Notes under the pieces: generated by a model
What the model was told of the DNA's origin: nothing
Seen by the model: the letters and a program-made list of their open reading frames with translations, nothing else
The model's database searches: none
Assembly (NCBI GenBank): GCA_963169055.1
Contig: CAUJFU010000191.1
Location: forward strand, 1 to 7,210
Length of the DNA: 7,210 nt
Source: Myxococcota bacterium
GTDB lineage: Bacteria; Myxococcota_C; UBA6777
Direction of reading: 5' to 3'
Program-made: the position numbers and the translations under genes
Part shown: piece by piece, positions 1 through 6,820 of the stretch
Layout: each line of letters begins with the position of its first letter
How positions within the stretch are numbered: the first letter of the stretch is position 1

Positions 1-31
1 CCGTCTTCGAGGCAAGGCCATGTTTGCGTAG

Positions 32-51
32 GGGCGGTTCGCGAACCGCCC
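32..51. repeat. Perfect 20-bp GC-rich palindrome
   Basis: The ten bases GGGCGGTTCG are followed directly by their exact reverse complement, giving a fully symmetric 20-bp inverted repeat with no spacer. It is preceded by GTAG. Palindromes of this general form, GTAGGGGCGG followed by its complement, occur as dispersed REP-like elements in many bacterial genomes, which is why it is called a repeat and not an operator. Only one copy is visible here, so its dispersed nature is inferred. A regulator binding site for a gene left of the window is an alternative. Confidence 0.6.
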
Positions 52-134
52 GTGTATCGGGACATCGAGCCGCGAACGGACATGGGGGGCCGACAAAAGA
101 AAGAGCGATCATCCTCGACTCTACGAAGTTTCCA

Positions 135-201
135 CCTTAACAAGGCGCGTATGGGGTTCCACCCCACGCCCCGCGAGAGGGCTTCGCCCTCTTGACCCCA
201 T
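135..201. repeat. Cluster of three short hairpins within an outer inverted repeat
   Basis: Three inverted repeats follow one another, each with a three-base loop: CCTT/AAGG at 135-145, TGGGGT/ACCCCA at 152-166, and AGAGGGC/GCCCTCT at 176-192. In addition ATGGGGT at 151-157 is the exact complement of ACCCCAT at 195-201, so the middle and right hairpins can alternatively be enclosed by a 7-bp outer stem. None is followed by a T run, so they are not classical terminators. The compact, GC-rich, nested symmetry between genes is typical of REP/BIME-like intergenic repeats. Copy number in the genome cannot be seen from here. Confidence 0.5.
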
Positions 202-310
202 GTTGGCGAAGACAGCACTGGTTTTTCAACACAACGACTCTGTCGCTTGAAACACCGCAAACACGGCTTTTTTTGGCAACCGCGCAGATCCTATCTCATT
301 GATATTTTTG

Positions 311-778
311 TTATTTTCCTGTTTTCGGATGCTTTTCGTCAGACAGCGCCTTGGTTTCCTGTTCTGTCCATGCTTTGATCTGCGTCGCTTTCGCTGTATC
401 CATTTTCGCCTCTTTGTGCGTTAACAAATACACACCCATCGGCATCTTTCCTTTGGCGATCTCTTCCCATATCTCTTTGAATTTTTTCTTTTTTCTCTTG
501 GTTGTATACGTTTGCCATACCGAGAAATTCAGTTCTCTGCGCCCTTCTTTGACATCGTAAGCCACCAACCACGAGATCGGGGCCACATAGCTATACCAAG
601 GCCAGCGGGTTTCATTGGAGTGACAATCGTAACATGATGTTTTCAATATCTTCTTCACTGCGAGCGGTACTTGAATCTCGCCCGTAATCGGAGGATTCGT
701 TCGATTGACAGGCACCAGTTGGATCAACAAAAATAACCCTCCAAGAGAAAGGGTTCCATACAACAAGAACTTTTTCAC
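311..778 (-). CDS. Membrane-anchored haem-binding (Haem_bd-type) c-type cytochrome protein
   Basis: This 155-residue protein matches the small Haem_bd family of single-haem proteins. Residues 4-22 form a hydrophobic helix, an uncleaved anchor or signal peptide that would export the rest. The covalent haem motif CxxCH is C49-Y50-D51-C52-H53, followed by the family-typical run of Asn, Trp and Tyr residues (N55, W59-P60-W61-Y62) and an 'isolated Met-Pro' segment (K111-M112-P113-M114) that may supply the distal Met ligand. The start is GTG, chosen because AAGGA lies 9 nt upstream. The stop is TAA. It begins 24 bp after the kinase stop and is probably co-transcribed with it. A Lys/Arg-rich run at residues 94-101 is encoded by A-rich codons and contains a slippery-type heptamer at 488-494. 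The role is presumably periplasmic electron transfer or haem/redox sensing; partners are unknown. Family assignment is confident, function is not. Confidence 0.88.
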   Translation of the reverse strand: MKKFLLYGTLSLGGLFLLIQLVPVNRTNPPITGEIQVPLAVKKILKTSCYDCHSNETRWPWYSYVAPISWLVAYDVKEGRRELNFSVWQTYTTKRKKKKFKEIWEEIAKGKMPMGVYLLTHKEAKMDTAKATQIKAWTEQETKALSDEKHPKTGK

Positions 779-787
779 GGATCATTT

Positions 788-792
788 TCCTT
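788..792 (-). promoter_or_regulatory. Ribosome binding site supporting the GTG start of the haem protein
   Basis: AAGGA lies in the 24-bp gap between the kinase stop (TAG, 803-805) and the GTG at 776-778, with a 9-nt spacer. An ATG at 783-785, between this site and the GTG, is out of frame with the haem protein. The GTG is the only start in this frame that keeps the hydrophobic anchor intact. Confidence 0.55.
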
Positions 793-802
793 TTTCAAGA
801 GT

Positions 803-2518
803 CTAACGCCTTTTTTCAAGCGAGACTTGGTGAACAATACGGCCAACTTGAGGGAAGATCCCTTTTATCCGACGGCCTCTATAGCCTCTGGCGCGAATCC
901 GCAAACGATAGGGCGCTCCCGGGATTCCTTTGAAAGAACAAGGAGGACAAACGATCCTCCAGCCATTGGCTCGCACCCGAACGGTCGGGATATCCGAAGA
1001 AACCACCACTTCCGTCAGCACTGGCCTGTTCGGCAGATTCGATGGATTCGTGGTGTTCGATGGATTCGTGGCGTTCGATGGATTCGATGGATTCGATGGG
1101 TTCGATGGATTCGATGGATTCGATGGATTCGTGGCGTTCGGTGGATTCGTGGTGTTCGATGGATTCGTGGCGTTCGGTGGATTCGTAGCGTTCGATCGAT
1201 TCGGTGGATTCGTGGCGTTCGGTGGATTCGTGGCGTTCGATGGATTCGTAGAGAGTGCGCCTTTTTCAGGGGAAAGAGACGGTGGAAGTTCTGCTTTACG
1301 GGCGAGCGGTTGAGGGATCAAAAGAGGCGCGGTATCGGCCTGTTTTCGAACGCGCAAGGCATACCAAGCTCCAAAGGCCCCCACCCCCACAAACAACAGG
1401 GCAAAAAAAGCAGCCCAAAAAAGATTGCGCTTTTGTGCTGAGAGTTTGCGTTGCAAGAGCAACACGGATTGTCGATCAAAGCGTGCGCGAGCAGGTTTTT
1501 GCTGGAGCGTTGTGATCAAAGGATCATTTCCAAGCGGATACTGCGGGAATGTTGCGTCGGGAGTGAGATCGCGTTGAGCCGCCAGAGCGCGAAGACAGGC
1601 GTCCACAAAAGCATCGGCATTTTGATAACGATCTTGCGGGGCTTTGGCGAGTGCTTTTTGGAAAAAAGCTTCGATGGACGGACTCCAAGAAAAGGCAGGG
1701 CGAACGTCTTTTAGCCGTGGGATCGGTGCGTGGAGGTGGTTGAATAAGACGCTCATCATATCGTTTGAGACATACGGAGGCAGTCCCGCCAACAAATGAA
1801 ACACGATCACGCCAAAAGAATACAGATCTGCGCGAGTATCGGCTTTTTTAGCATTCCCCTCGATCTGTTCTGGCGACATATACAAAGGAGATCCCAAGAC
1901 AGCCCCTGTTTTGGTCAGTCCGGGTTCATCCGAAAGTCCCGCAATCCCAAAGTCCAAAAGCTTACAACGTAGGCTCTTTTGACCCGATTCAAACGACAAA
2001 AACAGGTTGGCGGGCTTTAGATCACGGTGGATCACGCCGTGTTGATGGACATAACTCAGCGCAGAGCCGATCTGTTTCAGCACATTTTCTAACAAAGCGA
2101 TCGACAAAGAACGGCGTTGCTCAAGCCAATCATCTAACGGAAAACCTTCCAAAAGCTCCATCACAAGGTAGTGGCTGCCGTCCTCGAACTGACCAAAGTC
2201 GGTCACGCGGATCACGTTGGGGTGGTTCAATCGTGCGATGGTACGGGCTTCTCGTTCGAATCGTTTGATCATCACGCTCTTGTCGAGATGTTTTGCGTGC
2301 AACACCTTGACCGCAAAAGAAGTCCCCAAAGTCTGATTTTCCGCACGGTACACCGCACCAAAACCGCCTTCACCGATACAAGAAACCAGACGCAAATCAC
2401 CGATACGTCGCCCCAAAAAGGCATCCGATGGGGAAGGGTCATCCACTTCCGTTGCAGAAAGCACCTGTTCTCCCGTGGGAGACGATAACGGCGGATCAGG
2501 GGGAAGATCTGGAATCAT
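803..2518 (-). CDS. Membrane-anchored Hanks-type Ser/Thr protein kinase with Asn-triplet stalk and PEGA-like tail
   Basis: This 571-residue protein (numbered from the ATG at 2518) transfers phosphate from ATP to Ser/Thr of target proteins. The kinase domain runs from about residue 43 to 310. It has the glycine loop IGEGGFGAVY (48-57), ATP-anchoring K71, helix-C E90, the catalytic HRDLKPAN (D166, K168, N171), DFG (D189) and SPE (E217), so it should be active. A single transmembrane helix spans about 365-388. Then follow 25 Asn-x-x triplets (425-499) and a C-terminal beta-rich domain of about 70 residues that resembles PEGA domains and carries a CPPC pair (C524, C527). The expected topology is a cytoplasmic kinase with an extracytoplasmic stalk and sensor. 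The frame stays open up to 2929, but that extension runs into the transporter gene, is Cys/Trp-rich and not kinase-like, so the ATG at 2518 is preferred. This ATG overlaps the stop of the possible upstream ORF as ATGA. The start is moderately sure, the identity very sure. Confidence 0.93.
   Translation of the reverse strand: MIPDLPPDPPLSSPTGEQVLSATEVDDPSPSDAFLGRRIGDLRLVSCIGEGGFGAVYRAENQTLGTSFAVKVLHAKHLDKSVMIKRFEREARTIARLNHPNVIRVTDFGQFEDGSHYLVMELLEGFPLDDWLEQRRSLSIALLENVLKQIGSALSYVHQHGVIHRDLKPANLFLSFESGQKSLRCKLLDFGIAGLSDEPGLTKTGAVLGSPLYMSPEQIEGNAKKADTRADLYSFGVIVFHLLAGLPPYVSNDMMSVLFNHLHAPIPRLKDVRPAFSWSPSIEAFFQKALAKAPQDRYQNADAFVDACLRALAAQRDLTPDATFPQYPLGNDPLITTLQQKPARARFDRQSVLLLQRKLSAQKRNLFWAAFFALLFVGVGAFGAWYALRVRKQADTAPLLIPQPLARKAELPPSLSPEKGALSTNPSNATNPPNATNPPNRSNATNPPNATNPSNTTNPPNATNPSNPSNPSNPSNPSNPSNATNPSNTTNPSNLPNRPVLTEVVVSSDIPTVRVRANGWRIVCPPCSFKGIPGAPYRLRIRARGYRGRRIKGIFPQVGRIVHQVSLEKRR
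1022..1246 (-). repeat. In-frame 9-bp-period tandem repeat encoding 25 Asn-x-x triplets
   Basis: Inside the kinase gene, 225 bp are built from 9-bp units read as Asn plus two residues. The order gives 10 NPS, 6 NAT, 4 NPP, 2 NTT and one each of NRS, NLP and NRP. The six consecutive NPS units in the middle are nearly identical in DNA. The flanking parts also show an 18-bp higher order (NAT followed by NPP or NPS). Because the period is a multiple of three, the opposite-strand frames remain open too, which produces spurious ORFs there. Such repeats change length easily by slippage or recombination while staying in frame, so the stalk length may vary between strains. Confidence 0.9.
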
Positions 2519-2772
2519 CGACTCTTCGGCGTGGAAATCCCCTTCTGTCGAGGGGGAGGAAACGCCGTCCTTTCTTCGTGTACAGGTGCATCCATCGGTG
2601 TGTTGAAGGAGACGACAATGTTTGTAAGAAATGCCTTGTGTTGTACCACATCGGGTGTCCATGTCGCGTCCTGATGCGCGGCAGAAACAGGTGGAGTATG
2701 CAACAAGACGCTCTCTGCCACAAGCCCAAACCCACGCGCTCGCCCAGAAATCAAGCCACACCCGCCATCCAC
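2515..2772 (-). CDS. Possible small ORF coupled to the kinase start
   Basis: This 85-codon frame fills most of the 296-bp gap between the transporter stop and the kinase start. Its TGA stop overlaps the kinase ATG as ATGA, a common arrangement for translational coupling. From about residue 18 onward the codons favour G in the first position (many Val, Ala, Asp and Glu codons), as real genes do, and the peptide has few Cys, unlike the other two minus-strand frames here. Against it: the first codon is GTG with no good Shine-Dalgarno, the first 17 residues are Gly-rich and look random, and I recognise no domain. Alternative starts are the TTG at codon 7 or the GTG at codon 18. No signal peptide or helix is evident; the tail is basic and Pro-rich. 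It may instead be a plain leader region for the kinase. Confidence 0.35.
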   Translation of the reverse strand: MDGGCGLISGRARGFGLVAESVLLHTPPVSAAHQDATWTPDVVQHKAFLTNIVVSFNTPMDAPVHEERTAFPPPRQKGISTPKSR

Positions 2773-2814
2773 AGACCAACCGCGTCACTTCCACTCCATC
2801 CAAACAGTTTTGTG

Positions 2815-4209
2815 TTAACCGTTCCTTCGCTCTGTTGCATCGGCCTCTTGCTCCTCCATCTCCCGCAACAACTGTGCTTCCCCATAGCGCAAGAAATACA
2901 CGCCCGCAAACAACACCAACACCGCGCAAACCACCCCACTCAAACGAATTCCCAGATCATTTCCCCGATCTTTTCCAAGCGAAGTCAGCGCCGCAAAAAC
3001 AAATACACCCAAAGTCTGACCGAATTTCTGCATCAACGTACGCACCGCAAAAAACATCCCTTCTTGCCGAATCCCTGTCTTTTGCGCGTCGTGTTCTGCG
3101 ATATCTGCCAGTACGGCGTTGGGCAAGATCCCCAAAAAAGAGATCGGCAACGCATACGTAATAATTAACAAATACGCTTGTGTTGTGTGGTCGATCGGTA
3201 CGCGGCCCAGAAAAAAGATCATAAAAAAGATGATGGACATCCAGAAAAAAGATCCTGAAATCAGTATTTTCTTTCCAACCTTTTTTGCCAAGATGTTGAC
3301 CATCGGATAAAAAGCAAACGACAAGATCACCATCAGCGGCAGCAAAACGCCCATCATACCTTCGTTAAGGCCCAGCAGCACCGTGATGTAGTACAACAAG
3401 CCCGTGGTCATGATCGTCAGCCCCATAAAATAGGCGAGATCTGCCACCACATAATAAATAAAATTTCGATTGCGAAACGTCTTTTTGATGGCTTCAAACA
3501 TCGGAACGTCCGAGGGAACGCCTTCGCTGTATTGCTTTTCATGGATGGTCCACACAGGCACCATCATACACAACGCCGCGATCCCCGACACCAGCGCGAT
3601 CGCAAATTGGATCTGCCCCACGGAACTCACCACACCAAACAAAGGCCCCAATCCCTTGCCGATCGCGGGAACTTGCGCAGCCAGGACGATCCCCAAAGCG
3701 TACGTCACGGAGATCCATGTGGACAAATTCAGACGCTCGTCAGCGGTATGTCCTAACTCAGGTAGTAGCGCAAAATACGGTGTCACATAACATGTCAGCG
3801 CAAAATAAAACAAGAGCTGAAAAACAAATAAACCTACGATATTCCAGTAACTTTCTGCATGAACCAAAGGAAAAAACAACAAGACACAGCAAACCGCTGT
3901 CGGAAACGCACTCCAAGCCAAAAACGGCATCCGACGCCCACGTGGACTATCAAAACGATCGCTCCAGTTGGCCACCAAAGGATCCGTGATCGCATCAAAC
4001 AATCGACCACTTGCCGCCAATAACATCAGCACATTCATCACCAGAAAAAAAACCGCTTGCGTAATAAAGATCGGCAGCTTCGCCTCAGTTGGAGGCCGAT
4101 AAAAATACACCAACTGAAGATTGACGATATTGATTAACGTTGACCAACCCAACTGCCCAACCGCGTAAGTGATCTGCTTCGACAAAGGCAATTTCTGTAC
4201 GGAACCCAT
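2815..4209 (-). CDS. GPH-family (MelB-like) sugar:cation symporter, MFS
   Basis: This 464-residue inner-membrane protein has about twelve hydrophobic segments (for example near 16-36, 49-67, 96-116, 123-143, 165-182, 200-220, 251-279, 285-304, 314-334, 345-364, 398-410 and 422-440) and a charged C-terminus. The sequence D72-A-I-T-D76-P, followed by D84-R85 and an RGRR loop, matches the cation-site segment of melibiose permease (its DxxxDP aspartates). The cytoplasmic segment around residues 369-397 (D369...TGIRQEG...R390...K395) matches the second GPH signature. The family moves glycosides, pentosides or hexuronides with H+, Na+ or Li+; the substrate here cannot be told. The ATG has GAGGGA upstream with an 8-nt spacer. 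It is the first gene of the minus-strand cluster, transcribed divergently from the oxidoreductase. The length is normal for the family and it looks intact. Confidence 0.9.
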   Translation of the reverse strand: MGSVQKLPLSKQITYAVGQLGWSTLINIVNLQLVYFYRPPTEAKLPIFITQAVFFLVMNVLMLLAASGRLFDAITDPLVANWSDRFDSPRGRRMPFLAWSAFPTAVCCVLLFFPLVHAESYWNIVGLFVFQLLFYFALTCYVTPYFALLPELGHTADERLNLSTWISVTYALGIVLAAQVPAIGKGLGPLFGVVSSVGQIQFAIALVSGIAALCMMVPVWTIHEKQYSEGVPSDVPMFEAIKKTFRNRNFIYYVVADLAYFMGLTIMTTGLLYYITVLLGLNEGMMGVLLPLMVILSFAFYPMVNILAKKVGKKILISGSFFWMSIIFFMIFFLGRVPIDHTTQAYLLIITYALPISFLGILPNAVLADIAEHDAQKTGIRQEGMFFAVRTLMQKFGQTLGVFVFAALTSLGKDRGNDLGIRLSGVVCAVLVLFAGVYFLRYGEAQLLREMEEQEADATERRNG

Positions 4210-4479
4210 GCGTTGCTTCCCTCATCCACCTAGTTTAAAAAGGCCCTCTCAGGCAACTACGCAAGCGATGGCACAGATCGCGTCTCAACGCAACCCGACA
4301 CCGACGAAAAAAACACAAACGTTCCATTTCCAACAAGATAGGATTGCGTGGTTGGTCGAACACAGCTTTTTTGTCCACGACGTCCGTCCTATTTCGGTTG
4401 ACAGCCACTTTGTTTCTCTGCTAAGAGGCCGTTTCAAAAGCAAGAACGCACTTCACACCACCCACACAAAGGACAAAGC
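4210..4479. other. Divergent intergenic spacer between transporter and oxidoreductase
   Basis: This 270-bp region separates two genes transcribed away from each other and must hold both of their promoters. The right-facing promoter is recognisable (listed separately), and AAAGGA at 4468-4473, 6 nt before the oxidoreductase ATG, is a strong ribosome binding site. For the left-facing transporter I see only a weak -10-like TATCTT (minus strand, 4335-4340) without a good -35. No convincing operator palindrome or riboswitch-like fold was found. The reading frame crossing this spacer on the plus strand lacks protein-like composition. Confidence 0.6.
4398..4427 (+). promoter_or_regulatory. Sigma70-like promoter for the oxidoreductase
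   Basis: A perfect TTGACA at 4398-4403 is followed after 18 bp by TAAGAG at 4422-4427. The latter is a poor -10 hexamer but is preceded by TGC, giving an extended -10 (TGn). It lies about 53 bp upstream of the ATG at 4480, a sensible distance. The -35 is strong by eye; the -10 is the weak part of the call. Confidence 0.5.
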
Positions 4480-6726
4480 ATGGCGAACAACACGCAAGGA
4501 CAAAAGGAACGTATCGCGATCTTGGGCGGCGGACTCGCCTCGTTGGTGACAGCTTTCGAGATCACCAGCGAACCGCACTGGCAAGACCGTTATGAGATCA
4601 CGGTGTATCAGGCGGGCTGGCGGCTTGGTGGCAAAGGGGCAAGTAGCCGAAACCCTGAACACGCCCATCGCATCGAAGAACATGGATTGCATGTTTTTTA
4701 TGGATTTTATGAAAATGCGTTTACGATTATGCGCCGTTGTTATGAAGAACTTGGGAGAGAAAGCCATCAGCCGATGGCGACATGGCGCGATGCTTTTACC
4801 CCCCACAACTTGATCACGTTGCAAGAGCAGATCGGGGATCATTGGGATGCTTGGGTCTTGCCGTTCCCTGCAACGCCCGGGACGCCGGGGGATGGCGAGC
4901 CTTTGCCTACGCTATGGCAATCGGTGTCTCGGATGATCGAGTATGCCGCAGCCGTTTTTGATTACTGGCATTTTTCGCTGTTGCCTGAAGATGCAGGTGG
5001 ATTCGGCAAGTCGCTACGCCGCCACAGTCGCCGCCTTTTGCGCCAGATGTTGCAGATATTACGCGAACAAGACGCTTCGTGGAGTGATCGCTTGTTGGGC
5101 GCGTTCCAATGCGCGATGATTCGGGTCTTTCAGCTTGGGATGCAAGGGATGACGCAGCCCGAAGGTCTGCCATCATCGCTTGCGTCGGGGATGTTGGGGA
5201 TCGCTCGGCTCCTGATGGAGCGGATGCGCGATAGCCCCGAAGGAGTCGCCCCGATCGAACTCAAGCTGCTGTCGTGGCTATTGCAACAACAACGGGCCTT
5301 GGTACACCGCATCGACCGTAAACCACGCAACGCCAACCAAGCCACGCGCAGAATGCTGATCTGTGAAGACCTGTTTTTAACGACCATCCTCGGCCTGATC
5401 GACGAAGGCATGTTCGGCAAACAGGTCGACTGGCGTAAGCTCGATTCGCTCGATATCAAAGAATGGCTGCTCCAACACGGCGCACACCCGACCACCGTCC
5501 ATTCCACGCTGTTGCACTCGTTGTTCGACGCCGCCTTTAGCCAAGGGCACGGCGTCGCCGCAGGAACGCTGATCCATTGCATGATCCGTATGTTCGCCAC
5601 TTACAAGGGTGCGTTCATGTGGAAAATGAATGCAGGGATGGGGGAAACCATTTTTTCCCCACTGTACGAAGTGTTGCAGCGCCGTGGCGTGCGTTTTGAA
5701 TTTTTTCACCGCGTCGATCAGCTTGATGTCGCTGAAAAAGACGGAAAAATGCGTATTGAGCGCATCCATATCGGACGACAGGTAACGCTCAAAGATCCTT
5801 CACGTCCCTACCACCCCTTGATCGACGTACACGGACTCCCCTGCTGGCCTCCCACGCCCGATTTTTCACAGCTTACCGAAGGCGAAGCCTTGCGCGAAAG
5901 TGGTGCCTCCCTCGAAGACTGGTGGACTTCGTGGAAAGATCCCGTTCCTGCGCGAGTGTTGTGTGCCGATCAAGACTTTGATCGCGTTGTTTTGGGCATC
6001 TCGATCGCTGCGCTTCCCTACCTCTGCCAAGATCTGATCAAAAAAAGTCCCCGTTTTTCGGCCATGATCGAAGGCATCCAAACCACGCAAACCCAAGCTG
6101 TGCAGATCTGGTTTTCCACACCTCTCCAAGAAACAGGCTGGAAACAACGATCGCCGATCTCAATCCAGTTTGCTGCTCCTTTCGATACATGGGCAGATAT
6201 GACACATCTGTTGCCGATCGAAGGCAGCCCCGAGGGGCATCCTGTCGGAAGCATCGCCTATCTTTGCTCAAGTATGCCAGACAACGAACCTCTGCCACCA
6301 CGCGGCCCCAACGATTACGCCAAGCGCCAAAACGAGCGCGTGCATCAACACGCCCTGCGTTGGCTGCGTGATCATGCCCACCACCTCTGGCCCAAACTAC
6401 GCGGCGAGCGCTTGTGGGAGGCCATGATCGACCCACTCCACCGCGAAGAGGAAGCCCGCTTTGCCGCCCAATACTGGCATGCCCCCGCCCATCCGTCCGA
6501 CCGTTATGTCGTCGCTTCCGCAGGCTCCACCCACCACCGCTTGCGCACCGATGAATCAGACTTCTCCAATCTACTCTTGACAGGCGATTGGATCTTGACG
6601 GCCATGAACGTCGGATGTGTCGAAGCCGCAACGCTCGCTGGACGCCAGACTGCCCAAGCCATCCTCCATAAATACACACCACTCCCGGGCGACTGGCTCG
6701 CTGCTTTTCGAGAAAAAACTACCTAA
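4480..6726 (+). CDS. FAD/NAD(P)-binding oxidoreductase, amine-oxidase/carotenoid-desaturase superfamily
   Basis: This 748-residue flavoprotein is of uncharacterised function. The N-terminus has the Rossmann dinucleotide motif at residues 12-22 (beta strand, then G16-G17-G18-L-A-S21, where Ser replaces the usual third Gly). After it come the superfamily's second motif GWRLGGKGAS (46-55) and the RIEEHGLHVFYGFYENA block (64-80). The C-terminal LLLTGDW...NVGCVEAATLAGRQTAQAI (698-728) is the FAD ribityl/pyrophosphate-closing motif with G702-D703 and the E715-A-A helix. The middle (about 140-490) is long, largely helical and variable, and probably forms the substrate domain. There is no signal peptide, so it is cytoplasmic or membrane-associated. 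Relatives include phytoene desaturases, carotene isomerases and HpnE, and long versions like this are usually annotated only as 'NAD(P)-binding protein'. An excellent AAAGGA site 6 nt before the ATG fixes the start. Superfamily is confident; a lipid or isoprenoid substrate is inference. Confidence 0.88.
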   Translation: MANNTQGQKERIAILGGGLASLVTAFEITSEPHWQDRYEITVYQAGWRLGGKGASSRNPEHAHRIEEHGLHVFYGFYENAFTIMRRCYEELGRESHQPMATWRDAFTPHNLITLQEQIGDHWDAWVLPFPATPGTPGDGEPLPTLWQSVSRMIEYAAAVFDYWHFSLLPEDAGGFGKSLRRHSRRLLRQMLQILREQDASWSDRLLGAFQCAMIRVFQLGMQGMTQPEGLPSSLASGMLGIARLLMERMRDSPEGVAPIELKLLSWLLQQQRALVHRIDRKPRNANQATRRMLICEDLFLTTILGLIDEGMFGKQVDWRKLDSLDIKEWLLQHGAHPTTVHSTLLHSLFDAAFSQGHGVAAGTLIHCMIRMFATYKGAFMWKMNAGMGETIFSPLYEVLQRRGVRFEFFHRVDQLDVAEKDGKMRIERIHIGRQVTLKDPSRPYHPLIDVHGLPCWPPTPDFSQLTEGEALRESGASLEDWWTSWKDPVPARVLCADQDFDRVVLGISIAALPYLCQDLIKKSPRFSAMIEGIQTTQTQAVQIWFSTPLQETGWKQRSPISIQFAAPFDTWADMTHLLPIEGSPEGHPVGSIAYLCSSMPDNEPLPPRGPNDYAKRQNERVHQHALRWLRDHAHHLWPKLRGERLWEAMIDPLHREEEARFAAQYWHAPAHPSDRYVVASAGSTHHRLRTDESDFSNLLLTGDWILTAMNVGCVEAATLAGRQTAQAILHKYTPLPGDWLAAFREKTT

Positions 6727-6820
6727 ACCTCTTGATCAAACATCCACGAAAGCGGAACGAAGCCTTCCCCCATCACCCCCTAACATTTCTCGTATCTGAT
6801 GCAACCATTTCCAAAAAACG

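Larger units (their letters stand above)
1..310. other. Non-coding region with hairpin-forming repeats
   Basis: No credible reading frame lies here on either strand. It holds a perfect palindrome near its left end, a cluster of three short hairpins in the middle (both listed separately), and an AT-rich stretch from about 260 to 310 just past the stop codon of the haem-protein gene. The minus-strand transcript leaving that gene meets no hairpin followed by a U run, so no intrinsic terminator is visible, although the hairpin cluster could slow or protect the 3' end of the mRNA. The left edge may be the flank of another gene outside the window. Confidence 0.6.

Noticed and set aside
3-213. GTCTTCG at 3-9 and its complement at 207-213 as ends of a mobile element
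   Set aside because: Only seven bases match, there is no target duplication and no transposase between them.
256-278. CCG/CGG stem followed by a T run, read on the plus strand as a terminator
   Set aside because: The stem is only 3 bp and no plus-strand gene ends upstream within the window.
1022-1246. Tandem repeat considered as a CRISPR array
   Set aside because: The units are 9 bp, contiguous, without unique spacers, and translate in frame within the kinase.
827-1441. Plus-strand ORFs with repeated Ile-Arg-Trp or Asp-Gly-Phe motifs (827-1441 and 930-1313)
   Set aside because: They are the antisense of the kinase stalk repeat. The 9-bp period keeps these frames open, while the minus strand carries an unmistakable kinase.
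2519-2929. N-terminal extension of the kinase up to 2929
   Set aside because: The extension overlaps the end of the transporter gene, is rich in Cys and Trp, resembles no domain, and has no ribosome binding site; an ATG at 2518 directly precedes the normal Pro/Ser-rich kinase leader.
2428-3168. Long plus-strand ORF of 246 codons
   Set aside because: It is antisense to both the transporter and the kinase leader, with His/Arg/Ser-rich low-complexity composition and no recognisable domain.
4272-4285. TGGCAC-containing stretch as a sigma54 promoter
   Set aside because: The following GC is two bases too close to fit the -24/-12 spacing.
6038-6682. Minus-strand ORFs of 214 (6038-6682) and 156 (5130-5600) codons inside the oxidoreductase
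   Set aside because: They are Arg/Ser-rich shadows of the oxidoreductase, whose motifs in the plus frame are clear to the C-terminus.
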